DNA of 60,698 bases from Xanthobacteraceae bacterium (GTDB taxonomy: Bacteria; Pseudomonadota; Alphaproteobacteria; Rhizobiales; Xanthobacteraceae): NCBI GenBank assembly GCA_030037645.1, contig JASHQI010000309.1:1-60698 (forward strand), given 5' to 3'. How positions within the stretch are numbered: the stretch's first letter is position 1; each line of letters opens with the position of its first letter. This document shows, one piece after another, positions 1-7,847 of the stretch. Position numbers and translations under genes: made by a program. A model generated the notes under the pieces. That model had not been told where the DNA came from. It ran no database searches and worked only from the letters and a program-made list of their open reading frames with translations.

Positions 1-127
1 CAAGGTGGTCGACGACGACCAGATCGAGGTCGAGATCGCCGACGGCGTGCGGGTGCGACAGATGCGCTCGATGGTGAGTGACGTGCGCGCCAAAGGCGAA
101 CCGGTGAAGGACGATAGCGCCAGCTAA
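1..127 (+). CDS. yajC: YajC, preprotein translocase accessory subunit (3' end only)
   Basis: The last 42 sense/stop codons of a gene entering from the left edge, read from base 2, ending in TAA. The visible tail (a beta-rich stretch with DGVRVRQMRSMV followed by an acidic, charged end) fits the C-terminus of YajC, a one-TM inner-membrane protein that associates with SecD and SecF. The call rests largely on position: yajC directly precedes secD in most alphaproteobacteria, and secD begins 80 bases downstream here. The transmembrane segment lies outside the window. Confidence 0.72.
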   Translation, partial: KVVDDDQIEVEIADGVRVRQMRSMVSDVRAKGEPVKDDSAS

Positions 128-207
128 CGCCTCCTCCTTACTTACGCCGCAGGCGGGTGAGGGAAGGGATGGGGCGTGTCGCCTTCATAACGAGGAAAAT
201 CGAAGCC

Positions 208-1800
208 ATGTTGTTTTTCACGCGATGGAAGGCGGCGGCGATCCTGATCGCGGCGTTCGTCATCTGCCTGTTCGCGGTGCCGAACTTCTTCTCCGAGAGT
301 GCGGTGCAGAAATGGCCGAGCTGGGCGCAACGGCACATCGTGCTCGGCCTCGACCTGCAAGGCGGCTCGAGCCTCTTGCTGGAGGTCGACACCAATGCCG
401 TGCGCAAGGAGCGACTGCAGGCCGTGGACGACGACGTACTGCGTGTGCTGCGGCAGGCCCGCATTCCCTTCACCGGCCGGGCCATTCACGGCAACAGCGT
501 CGAAGTGCACATCACGCGTTCGACCGACATCGACAACGCGCTCGGCAAGCTGCGCGATCTGTCGCAGCCGCTGTCGGGTATCCTCGGCGCGTCGGGCCAG
601 CGCAGCATCGACGTTGCGGAGAACGGCGGGCTGATCACGCTCACCCCATCGGATGCGGCGATCACCGAGCGCATCCGCCAAGCCGTCGATCAATCGATCG
701 AGATCATTCAACGACGCGTCAACGAGCTGGGCCTGGTCGAACCGACCATCCAGCGCGAAGGCGTCGATCGCATTCTCGTGCAGGTGCCGGGATTGCAAGA
801 TCCCACCCGGTTGAAGGCAATTCTCGGCAAGACGGCCAAACTCGATTTCCGCATGGTCGATCTGTCGATGAGTCCGGAGCAGGCTGCGGCGACGCATGCG
901 CCGGAGGATTCGGAAATTCTCGAAGGCCAGAATGGAGGGAAATACCTGGTCGAGAAGCGCGTGCTCGTTTCCGGCGCCGATCTTGTCGACGCCCAGCCGG
1001 GGTTCGACCAGCGGACCAACGAACCGGTCGTCAATTTCCGTTTCAATTCGAATGGCGCGCGCAGATTTGCCGAAGCAACTCAGCAGAATGTGGGCAAGCC
1101 ATTCGCCATCGTACTGGACAACCAAGTGGTCTCGGCGCCGGTCATTCGCGAGCCTATCCTCGGCGGCCAAGGACAGATTTCCGGGAGTTTCACCGTTCAG
1201 CAGGCAAACGATCTCGCCATTCTGCTGCGCGCCGGCGCCTTGCCGGCTCCGCTCACCGTCGTCGAGGAGCGCACGGTCGGGCCAGGTCTCGGTCAGGACT
1301 CGATCCTTGCCGGTGAACACGCCGCCTATGTCGGTGCAGCGCTCGTCGTCTTGTTCATGTTCGTGACCTACGGGCTGTTCGGGCTATTCGCCAATATTGC
1401 GGTCGGCATCAACGTCGCGATGATTTTCGGCGTCCTGTCGATGCTTAGCGCAACACTGACATTGCCTGGGATTGCCGGGATCGTGCTCACGGTCGGCATC
1501 GCGGTGGACTCGAACGTCTTGATTTACGAGCGCATCCGCGAAGAGGTTCGTGCCGGCCGCACTGCGATCAACGCCATTGACGCCGGCTTTTCCCGCGCGC
1601 TCGCCACTATTCTGGACTCCAACATCACCACCTTCATCGCCGCCGCGGTGCTGTTCTATATCGGCAGCGGACCGGTCCGCGGCTTCGCTGTGACACTCGG
1701 CGTTGGCATCCTCACCAGCCTGTTTACCGCCTTCACGCTGACCCGGCTGATCATGGCCTATTGGGTACGCTTGTGGCGGCCGCGCACGGTGCCGATCTAG
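208..1800 (+). CDS. secD: SecD, protein translocase subunit
   Basis: SecD (530 aa) works with SecF and YajC in the inner membrane and uses the proton gradient to pull exported proteins out of the SecYEG channel into the periplasm. One TM segment lies near residues 8-25, followed by a large periplasmic region with the early GLDLQGGSSLLLEV motif, then a cluster of five TM segments from about residue 375 to the end, containing VGIAVDSNVLIYERI, the conserved TM4 motif of SecD/SecF. An upstream in-frame ATG at 157 exists, but the ATG at 208 has a GAGGAAA ribosome site ten bases upstream and gives the usual start MLFFTRWK. It is followed by a degenerate palindromic repeat and then secF, so the two are probably cotranscribed. 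Confidence 0.97.
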   Translation: MLFFTRWKAAAILIAAFVICLFAVPNFFSESAVQKWPSWAQRHIVLGLDLQGGSSLLLEVDTNAVRKERLQAVDDDVLRVLRQARIPFTGRAIHGNSVEVHITRSTDIDNALGKLRDLSQPLSGILGASGQRSIDVAENGGLITLTPSDAAITERIRQAVDQSIEIIQRRVNELGLVEPTIQREGVDRILVQVPGLQDPTRLKAILGKTAKLDFRMVDLSMSPEQAAATHAPEDSEILEGQNGGKYLVEKRVLVSGADLVDAQPGFDQRTNEPVVNFRFNSNGARRFAEATQQNVGKPFAIVLDNQVVSAPVIREPILGGQGQISGSFTVQQANDLAILLRAGALPAPLTVVEERTVGPGLGQDSILAGEHAAYVGAALVVLFMFVTYGLFGLFANIAVGINVAMIFGVLSMLSATLTLPGIAGIVLTVGIAVDSNVLIYERIREEVRAGRTAINAIDAGFSRALATILDSNITTFIAAAVLFYIGSGPVRGFAVTLGVGILTSLFTAFTLTRLIMAYWVRLWRPRTVPI

Positions 1801-1848
1801 GGGCGTGATCGCAAAATGCGGGCCCGGTTTCTCGGAATGATCATGCCC
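1801..1848. repeat. Degenerate palindromic mosaic repeat, copy A (between secD and secF)
   Basis: The element begins on the base after the secD stop codon. Its ends are inverted copies, GGGCGTGATC and GATCATGCCC, with a central GGGCCCGGTTT core. It resembles the repeat at 11040-11089, which has the same layout (arm, GGAAAAGTG-like segment, ACCGG core, GATCATGC arm). A less conserved tail with GATTGAGATGAAT follows to about 1890. Such elements are commonly scattered between genes in Hyphomicrobiales. Confidence 0.6.
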
Positions 1849-1921
1849 AAACTTTAAAATTTCGCTTGTGGTCCGATTGAGATGAATAGCATCGACGACT
1901 CATCAGTGTGAAAGAAATCCC

Positions 1922-2926
1922 GTGCGGCTACTTCGTATCGTTCCCGACAATACCCGGTTCGACTTCATGCGCTTCCGGCGCATCAGTTTCCCGATTTCGG
2001 CGATGCTCTCGATCATTGCAATTCTGCTCTACTTCTTCCACGGTCTTAATTTCGGAATCGATTTTATCGGCGGCACGCTGATGGAGGTCCAGACCAAGGC
2101 AGGGCCGGCCGACCTTGCCAAGATGCGCGCGACAATCGGATCGCTTCACCTGGGCGACTTCTCGCTCCAGCAATTCGGCGCGCCGAACGATGTGTTGATC
2201 CGGATTTCGGAGCAGCCCGGCGGCGATCAGGCTCAGCAAGTAGCGGTCCAGAGGGTCCGTGGCGCGCTGGGCAGCCAAGTCGACTACCGGCGGGTCGAGG
2301 TGGTCGGGCCGAGCGTCTCCACCGAACTGCTTTCTTACGGCACCATCGGCCTGGTGCTGGCGATCATGGCAATCCTGGTCTACCTCTGGTTCCGTTTCGA
2401 ATGGCAGTTTGCGCTTGGCGCGATGATCGCCAATGTGCACGATCTGGTGCTCACCGTCGGATTCATGTCGCTGACGCGGGTCGACTTCGACCTGACCAGT
2501 ATCGCCGCGCTATTAACCATCCTCGGCTATTCGCTCAACGACACGGTCGTGATCTACGACCGCATTCGCGAAATGCTGCGTCGCTACAAGCGCCTGTCGA
2601 TGCCCGATCTGCTCAACGCATCGGTCAACGCCACACTATCGCGCTCGATCGTGACCCACCTGACGGTGTCCTTGTCGCTGTTGGCGTTGCTGCTTTTCGG
2701 CGGCGAGGCGATCCGCAGCTTCACCGCGACCATGATGTTCGGCGTGGTGCTGGTCGGCACTTACACATCGGTGTTTATCGCCTCACCGATCCTGATTTAT
2801 CTGGGTGTCGGCGCCAATCGCAGGGGTGGTGCGGAGGAACCCGACACGCCGCCCGAAGCGCCTTCGACGGTGCCGTCGCAAACGCCGGCTGCGACGCCAA
2901 CGCGGCGCGCGAGGGCGCGCCGCTAG
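1922..2926 (+). CDS. secF: SecF, protein translocase subunit
   Basis: SecF (334 aa) is the smaller partner of SecD in the proton-driven export motor. The protein opens with MRLLRIVPDNTRFDFMRFRR, typical of rhizobial SecF, followed by TM1, the motif FGIDFIGGTLMEVQ and a periplasmic domain, then five TM segments from about residue 135 with LGYSLNDTVVIYDRIRE matching the SecD TM4 motif. The C-terminal 35 residues are rich in Pro, Thr and Arg and probably cytoplasmic. The start is GTG at 1922; no in-frame ATG before the first membrane segment keeps the conserved N-terminus. It lies 121 bases after secD, the gap being mostly repeat A, and repeat B begins at its stop codon. Confidence 0.96.
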   Translation: MRLLRIVPDNTRFDFMRFRRISFPISAMLSIIAILLYFFHGLNFGIDFIGGTLMEVQTKAGPADLAKMRATIGSLHLGDFSLQQFGAPNDVLIRISEQPGGDQAQQVAVQRVRGALGSQVDYRRVEVVGPSVSTELLSYGTIGLVLAIMAILVYLWFRFEWQFALGAMIANVHDLVLTVGFMSLTRVDFDLTSIAALLTILGYSLNDTVVIYDRIREMLRRYKRLSMPDLLNASVNATLSRSIVTHLTVSLSLLALLLFGGEAIRSFTATMMFGVVLVGTYTSVFIASPILIYLGVGANRRGGAEEPDTPPEAPSTVPSQTPAATPTRRARARR

Positions 2927-3000
2927 AGTATGATCCGAAAAAGGCCCGTCCTCGGACTTGATCCGAGGGTGGACGACGGTTTTTCGAGAAGATCATGCCC
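2925..3000. repeat. Composite palindromic mosaic repeat, copy B (between secF and the Mth938 gene)
   Basis: It begins inside the secF stop codon (TAGAGTATGATCCG) and ends with GATCATGCCC. The outer arms match the other copies. The centre is expanded by an extra small palindrome, CTCGGACTTGATCCGAGG, absent from copies A and C. A similar CGGACTTGATC segment sits in the centre of copy D at 51455-51544, so this is a two-part mosaic, not random divergence. Confidence 0.7.
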
Positions 3001-3044
3001 CACGAAAATGCCAAATCGCGTCAATTTGAAGGAATCGCTCGCCA

Positions 3045-3419
3045 GTGCCCGATACGCCGCATTTGCCGCGCCAAGCTCTGATCGATGCGCATGGCGGCGG
3101 TGGCTTTCGCTTTGCCGGCATGTCGCACCGCGGTTCGTTGCTTTGCCTTCCTGATGGCGTTTGGGCGTGGCCGATCGCTACGCCGTCCGCGTTGACGGAG
3201 GAGACGCTGTCGCTCGTGCTGGCGCGGGCCGATGACTTGGACTTTTTCGTCGTCGGCACGGGAGTCGAGTCTTGGGTCTTGCCGCCAGCATTGCGCAAGC
3301 GCTTCCACGACGCCCGGATTTCTGTCGATGTCATGGCGACCGGGCCGGCGGTTCGGACCTATAACGTGATGCTGATTGAGAGCCGCCGTGTCGGTGCCGG
3401 TCTGATCGCGGTGGATTGA
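3045..3419 (+). CDS. Mth938-like domain protein (NDUFAF3-like)
   Basis: A 124-residue protein of the Mth938/DUF498 fold, the family that includes human NDUFAF3, an assembly factor for respiratory complex I. The family pattern is visible: a GGGGFRFAG start, the SLLCLPDGVWAWPI strand, FVVGTGVESWVLPPALRKRF, then DVMATGPAVRTYNVMLIESRRVGAGLIAVD. The start is GTG at 3045, the only one that keeps the whole domain without extra sequence from the upstream repeat. It follows secF in the same direction and precedes a squalene-synthase-fold gene, an order often seen in alphaproteobacteria. The molecular role in bacteria is not established; linkage to complex I is by homology and gene context. Confidence 0.85.
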   Translation: MPDTPHLPRQALIDAHGGGGFRFAGMSHRGSLLCLPDGVWAWPIATPSALTEETLSLVLARADDLDFFVVGTGVESWVLPPALRKRFHDARISVDVMATGPAVRTYNVMLIESRRVGAGLIAVD

Positions 3420-3517
3420 TTTTGTGGATGATATTGCGCCGAAGCTGCTAACCACCCCGGGTCAAGTCCCAGGCAGCTTTTTCGGCAACATGCCGTCATA
3501 CTGCTAAGTTTGCCGCC

Positions 3518-4354
3518 ATGCAGGATGCGTTTGCCTATTGCGCCGAGCTTGTCCGGGCAGCCGACCGGGACCGCTTTCTCGCCGCTTTGTTCGCACCCGC
3601 GCACTCACGCCCGGGACTCCATGCGCTCTATGCCTTCAATGTCGAAGTGTCGCGCGTGCGCGAGGTGGCGCGCCAGTCATTGCCCGGCGAAATCCGTCTG
3701 CAGTGGTGGAGCGACGTCTTGCGCGGCGAGCGGGGCGGGGAGGCGAGTGCGAACCCGGTCGCGAGCGCGCTGCTTGCCACACTCGAACGGCATAGTCTCC
3801 GGTCGACCGAGCTGCTCGACCTCATCGAGGCGCGCCGTTTCGATCTTTATGACGAGCCGATGGCTACGCTTGCCGATCTTGAGGCTTATGCGCGGAAAAC
3901 ATCGTCGGCGCTATTCGCGGTCGCTGCGAAAATTCTCGCCCATATTGGAGCGAATGCCGTCGCGGAGCCGGCCGGGATAGCTCATGCCATTGCCGGTCTC
4001 CTTCGCGCATTTCCGCTCCATGCCGCGCGACGCCAGCTCTATGTGGCGGCTGAACTCCTCGAGCGTCACCGCGTACAAGAGCAGGATTTGTTCGCCGGCC
4101 GAACCTCTTCCGGCCTCAATGCAGCGTTTGCCGAGTTGCGAAACCTCGGACGCCGCCATTTGGCGGCGGCGCATGAGCACATCACGGAATTGCCATCTGA
4201 GGCGTTGCCGGCATTCCTTCCCATCGCGCTCGTGCGGCCATCTCTGGACCGTCTCGATCGTTGTGATGCGTTCGCACCCACGGAGATTCCGCCGTGGCGA
4301 CGACAATGGCTGATTTGGCGCGCAGCGCGCAGTCCAGCACGGATCGCAATGTGA
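3518..4354 (+). CDS. Squalene/phytoene synthase-family protein (NDUFAF6-like)
   Basis: A 278-residue all-helical protein of the isoprenoid-synthase fold: FLAALFAPAHSRPGLHALYAFNVEVSRVREVA at residues 22-53, GEIRLQWWSDVLRGE at 57-71, and a second helical repeat around FDLYDEPMATLADLEAYARKTSSAL. True phytoene and squalene synthases carry two DxxxD metal-binding motifs; the first is replaced here by NVEVSRVRE and the second is only partly acidic (DLYDEP), so prenyl-transfer activity is doubtful. The protein resembles the NDUFAF6/C8orf38 branch, which assists complex I assembly in mitochondria. It lies 98 bases after the NDUFAF3-like gene. Its stop codon sits inside a strong hairpin shared with convergent trmFO. 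Confidence 0.82.
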   Translation: MQDAFAYCAELVRAADRDRFLAALFAPAHSRPGLHALYAFNVEVSRVREVARQSLPGEIRLQWWSDVLRGERGGEASANPVASALLATLERHSLRSTELLDLIEARRFDLYDEPMATLADLEAYARKTSSALFAVAAKILAHIGANAVAEPAGIAHAIAGLLRAFPLHAARRQLYVAAELLERHRVQEQDLFAGRTSSGLNAAFAELRNLGRRHLAAAHEHITELPSEALPAFLPIALVRPSLDRLDRCDAFAPTEIPPWRRQWLIWRAARSPARIAM

Positions 4355-4370
4355 GCCGCCCGCGGCTCAC
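4351..4370. terminator. Hairpin spanning both stop codons of convergent genes
   Basis: GTGAGCCGC and GCGGCTCAC form a perfect inverted repeat with only CC between them (in practice an 8-bp stem with a CCCG loop). The TGA of the gene ending at 4354 lies in the left arm and the TCA complement of the trmFO stop (4367-4369) in the right arm. There is no U-tract on either side. A bidirectional transcription end or 3' stabiliser is the likeliest role. Confidence 0.55.
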
Positions 4371-5746
4371 TCGGCTGCACGCGGCACGGTTGCGCCAATC
4401 CACATGTCGAGGTCCGCGAGCGCGCGGGCACAAAGCGCCTGCTTCCTGGCGCCGCGCGCGATGCCGCCGCCGAGCGGTGGAAACAAGCCGAAATTGGCAT
4501 TCATCGGCTGGAACGAGCGCGGTCCCGCGTCGATCGTCTCGATATGGCCCCCGGTAATGTGGCCGAGCAGCGCGCCGTGCGCGGTGGTCGGCGGCGGCAG
4601 GCGTGGCGCCTCGCCGAGCCGCTGGGCGGCGGCGAAACGGCCGGCAAGCAGCCCGATCGCCGCTGACTCCACGTAACCCTCGCAGCCGGTGATTTGTCCG
4701 GCAAAGCGCAGGCGCGGCATCGCCTTGAGCCGCAACGTCTCGTCGAGAAGACTTGGCGAGTCCAGAAATGTATTGCGATGCAACCCTCCGAGCCGCGCAA
4801 ATTCGGCTTTGGCGAGTCCCGGAATGGTGCGGAAAATCCGCACTTGTTCGCCATGCTTCAGCTTGGTCTGAAAGCCCACCATGTTGAACAGGGTGCCAAG
4901 CTTGTTGTCCTGGCGCAGTTGCACGACGGCGTATGGCTTTGCGGTCGGCCGGCGCGGGTCGGTGAGGCCGAACGGCTTCATCGGGCCATGACGCAGGGTT
5001 TCGCGCCCGCGCTCCGCTATCACTTCAATGGGCAGGCAGCCCTCGAAATAGGGCGTTGCGATCTCAAAATCGTGGAATGCGATTTTCTCGCCCGCGAGCA
5101 GCGCATCGACGAAGTCGTGGTATTGCGCCTTCGTGAGCGGACAATTGATGTAATCGGCGCCGGAACCGGCCGGTCCTGCCTTGTCGTAGCGCGACTGGAA
5201 CCAGGCGACGTCGCAATCGATCGAATTGCGATGCACGATCGGGGCAATCGCATCAAAGAATGCGAGCGCGTCCTTGCGGATCAGCGCGCGGATTGTGTCG
5301 GCCAGCGCCGCAGATGTCAGCGGTCCGGTCGCGACGATGACGTTGTCCCAGTCTGGTGATGGGTGGCCGATCTCTTCCCTGCGGATTTCCACCAGCGGCT
5401 CGTTGTCGAGCGTTTCGGTAATCGCAGCGGCGAAGCCCTCGCGATCGACCGCTAATGCGCTGCCCGCAGGCAGTTTGTTGGTGTCGGCCGCGCGCATGAC
5501 CAGCGACCGCAGTCGGCGCATCTCGGCATGCAGCAGTCCAATGGCGCTTGCCTCGGCGTTGTCGGATCGGAACGAGTTCGAGCACACCAGTTCGGCAAGT
5601 TTTTCGGTCTTGTGAGCAGCGGTCGGGCGCAGCGGCCGCATCTCGTGCAGAACCACCGGCACGCCGCGCCGCGCCACCTGCCAGGCAGCTTCGGAACCGG
5701 CGAGACCGCCCCCGATGACGTGTATTGGCGACAAAGCGTGCATCAC
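4367..5746 (-). CDS. trmFO: TrmFO, folate/FAD-dependent tRNA (uracil-54-C5) methyltransferase
   Basis: The enzyme makes ribothymidine at position 54 of the tRNA T-loop using methylene-tetrahydrofolate and FADH2. The 459-residue protein opens with [16 protein letters not shown], an FAD-binding Rossmann motif, then [23 protein letters not shown], the conserved segment carrying one of the two functional cysteines; [17 protein letters not shown] near residue 365 is the conserved C-terminal FAD-site motif. Length is normal for the family. It is transcribed away from the polyketide synthase gene, so the two share a promoter region of roughly 115 bases. An ATGATG pair offers two starts one codon apart; I use the first. 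Confidence 0.96.
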   Translation of the reverse strand: MMHALSPIHVIGGGLAGSEAAWQVARRGVPVVLHEMRPLRPTAAHKTEKLAELVCSNSFRSDNAEASAIGLLHAEMRRLRSLVMRAADTNKLPAGSALAVDREGFAAAITETLDNEPLVEIRREEIGHPSPDWDNVIVATGPLTSAALADTIRALIRKDALAFFDAIAPIVHRNSIDCDVAWFQSRYDKAGPAGSGADYINCPLTKAQYHDFVDALLAGEKIAFHDFEIATPYFEGCLPIEVIAERGRETLRHGPMKPFGLTDPRRPTAKPYAVVQLRQDNKLGTLFNMVGFQTKLKHGEQVRIFRTIPGLAKAEFARLGGLHRNTFLDSPSLLDETLRLKAMPRLRFAGQITGCEGYVESAAIGLLAGRFAAAQRLGEAPRLPPPTTAHGALLGHITGGHIETIDAGPRSFQPMNANFGLFPPLGGGIARGARKQALCARALADLDMWIGATVPRAAE

Positions 5747-5861
5747 CTTTCCAAACTAGGCATCCGGCGTCGGCGGGGCAATCCGAGCTGGAATGCGTTG
5801 GAGAGCGGACGAACAGGCGGCGTCCGGTGTTAGTACGTTAAAGCTGTGTTGTGAGGACCAC

Positions 5862-6950
5862 ATGTGGGGGGCGGTGGAGATCGCGGCGACCCAAAGCGCT
5901 GCTGCGGAAAGCTTCGATGTCGAGATTCTGTCGGTCGCGACAGCCAATCCCGCTCACCAATTGGGTCAGTTCGATGCCGCTGAGCGCGCCAGGGAGATTT
6001 TCCCGCATTTGAAAGCAATTTGGCCGCTCTATGACAATACCGGCATCGATTTTCGCTATAATTGTGAGCCGATCGATTGGTATCTCAAGCCGCATAGCTG
6101 GGAAGAACGCACCGCTGCCTTTCAGAAACATGCCCTGGATTTGCTGACGGCGGTCACGCTCAAGTCAACCGCAACGGCCGGCATAGAAGTCGGCGCGATC
6201 GATATTCTCGTGACCAATACCGTTACAGGGCTCGCCGTTCCCGGGCTCGACGCTAAGTTATCCAACAAGCTCAGGCTCGCGCCGACGATCGAGCGGCTGC
6301 CAATATTCGGGCTCGGGTGCGGCGGTGGCGTCGGCGGTCTGGCCCGCGCCACACGTCTGGCGCACGCCACGAAGGGGGCGCACGTTCTGTTCCTTACCGT
6401 CGACTTGTGCAGTCTTTGTCTCCGCGTCAACGATCCGAGCCCGGCGATGTTCGTCTCAAGCGCCCTGTTCGGCGACGGCGCCGCCGGCGTGCTCCTGCGC
6501 AATACTGCAAATGGCGCCTACGGTGGCCCGCGTATTCTCGCCATCGGCGAATGGTGCTGGCGTGAGACCGAGCACATCATGGGATGGGAGATCAAGGACG
6601 ACGGCTTCGGCGTCGTGCTCAGTCCGGAACTGCCGGCGCTTCTGCGCGAGGCCCTTGCGCCGGCGTTGAACGATTTTCTCCGTTTGCACGGCTTCCGCTT
6701 GTCGGACTTCGAAGGTTTCCTGTTCCACCCCGGCGGCCGCAAGCTGTTGGAGACGATGGAGGACGTGCTCAACCTCAAGCGCCGGCAGTTCGAACATTCA
6801 TGGGAAGTCCTGCGGCGCTATGGAAACATGTCTTCGGCGACGGTGCTGTTCGTGTTGGATCGTGCGCTGAAGGCGGGCGCACGAGGCCTGCATTTGCTTG
6901 CGGCGTTCGGTCCGGGATTTTCGGCCTATTTCGTCGCGGCCGAATTATGA
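5862..6950 (+). CDS. Type III polyketide synthase (chalcone-synthase-like)
   Basis: A homodimeric ketosynthase that extends an acyl-CoA with malonyl-CoA and cyclises it, in bacteria often giving alkylpyrones or alkylresorcinols. The catalytic triad is readable: Cys153 in GLGCGGGVGGL, His289 in FLFHPGGRKLLE and Asn322 in YGNMSSATVLFVL. The C-terminal GPGFSAYFV motif is also present. I chose the ATG at 5862 (362 aa, usual for bacterial enzymes) because GAGGA precedes it; an in-frame ATG at 5793 would add 23 residues without family character and leave only 46 bases to trmFO. Its stop codon overlaps the start of the methyltransferase gene (ATGA), so the two are translationally coupled. The product is unknown. 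Confidence 0.9.
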   Translation: MWGAVEIAATQSAAAESFDVEILSVATANPAHQLGQFDAAERAREIFPHLKAIWPLYDNTGIDFRYNCEPIDWYLKPHSWEERTAAFQKHALDLLTAVTLKSTATAGIEVGAIDILVTNTVTGLAVPGLDAKLSNKLRLAPTIERLPIFGLGCGGGVGGLARATRLAHATKGAHVLFLTVDLCSLCLRVNDPSPAMFVSSALFGDGAAGVLLRNTANGAYGGPRILAIGEWCWRETEHIMGWEIKDDGFGVVLSPELPALLREALAPALNDFLRLHGFRLSDFEGFLFHPGGRKLLETMEDVLNLKRRQFEHSWEVLRRYGNMSSATVLFVLDRALKAGARGLHLLAAFGPGFSAYFVAAEL

Positions 6951-7567
6951 GCGCTTTCGGCTTCGGCGCGATCCTTCTGATGTTCGTCACTGTTCAGCGG
7001 TTGGCCGAACTCTGGTGGGCGAAACAGAACGAAGCGCGCTTGTTCGCGGCCGGTGGTATTGAGTATGGCGCCGCGCATTTCCCGCTGCTCGTTGCATTGC
7101 AATCGACGTGGTTGGTCGGGATGTGGCTCTTCGCCCACGACCATTCGATCGTGCCGGCGTTTCTCGGACTATTCATCGCTCTGCAGGTCGCGCGGTGCTG
7201 GGTCTTGGCGACGCTTGGCCGGCGTTGGACCGTCCGCGTCGTCGTCATTCCCGGCGAGCAACTGGTTCGTCGTGGACCGTATCGGTTCATGCGGCATCCC
7301 AACTATGCGGTTGTGGCGGGCGAGGTGGCCGTCGTGCCCCTGGCGCTCGCTCTACCCGTCTATGCGCTCGTATTCACCATGCTCAACGCGGCGGTTCTGG
7401 CCATCCGTGTAGCCGCGGAAAACGCTGCCCTTGCCGCGGCCAACCGGTTGCCGAGCGACCGAACTGCTAGCTCTCTGTTGGCTGGGAATGTGCCCTCTGC
7501 TATAGCCGGGAGCGCGGCCGCGGGTACCGAACCCGGGCCGCCACAAGGTCGCCGCCAATGTCCGTAG
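6947..7567 (+). CDS. Isoprenylcysteine carboxyl methyltransferase (ICMT)-family membrane protein
   Basis: A 206-residue protein with about four or five hydrophobic segments and the family signature [17 protein letters not shown] near residues 107-123, the conserved RHPNY motif of ICMT/PEMT-type membrane methyltransferases that use S-adenosylmethionine. The start ATG overlaps the polyketide synthase stop (ATGA). Partners of this type next to bacterial type III PKS genes (for example the bpsA-bpsB pair of Bacillus subtilis) O-methylate the polyketide, so a methylated alkylpyrone-type lipid is a reasonable inference. The C-terminal 40 residues are low-complexity and overlap the gatC start by ten bases. 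Confidence 0.83.
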   Translation: MSAFGFGAILLMFVTVQRLAELWWAKQNEARLFAAGGIEYGAAHFPLLVALQSTWLVGMWLFAHDHSIVPAFLGLFIALQVARCWVLATLGRRWTVRVVVIPGEQLVRRGPYRFMRHPNYAVVAGEVAVVPLALALPVYALVFTMLNAAVLAIRVAAENAALAAANRLPSDRTASSLLAGNVPSAIAGSAAAGTEPGPPQGRRQCP

Positions 7568-7845
7568 ACGCCGACACCGTCCGCCGTGTTGCGCATCTCG
7601 CGCGCGTTGCGGTTGCCAATGACGAAGTGGCTAATCTGCAGGGTGAGCTCAATGCCATTTTGGCCTTTGTTGAGCAGCTCGCCGAAGTCGACGTCGAAGG
7701 CGTCGATGCAATGACGTCGGTCACGCCCATAGCGATGAAGATGAGGAACGACGACGTGACCGACGGCGGCATTGCGGATGCTATCGTCCGGAATGCGCCG
7801 GCCCAGGAGGATCACTTTTTTCTCGTCCCCAAGGTGGTGGAATAG
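7558..7845 (+). CDS. gatC: GatC, Asp-tRNA(Asn)/Glu-tRNA(Gln) amidotransferase subunit C
   Basis: GatC (95 aa) stabilises GatA in the GatCAB complex, which converts mischarged Glu-tRNA(Gln) or Asp-tRNA(Asn) to the amidated form. The protein shows the standard pattern: [12 protein letters not shown], then an amphipathic helix with [25 protein letters not shown], and the C-terminal RNDDVTDGG...ILRNAP-like and [12 protein letters not shown] segments. The start ATG lies within the end of the methyltransferase gene, suggesting the amidotransferase genes may be reached by transcription from the polyketide operon. GatB is not in the window. Confidence 0.96.
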   Translation: MSVDADTVRRVAHLARVAVANDEVANLQGELNAILAFVEQLAEVDVEGVDAMTSVTPIAMKMRNDDVTDGGIADAIVRNAPAQEDHFFLVPKVVE

Positions 7846-7847
7846 CC

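Noticed and set aside
138-1320. Long minus-strand open frames of 115 and 392 codons over secD
   Set aside because: They are antisense to a complete, well-conserved secD and arise from high G+C third positions; no domain pattern is visible.
5793-5861. Upstream ATG of the type III polyketide synthase
   Set aside because: The 23 extra residues lack family similarity, the ribosome site is poor and it leaves only 46 bases to divergent trmFO.
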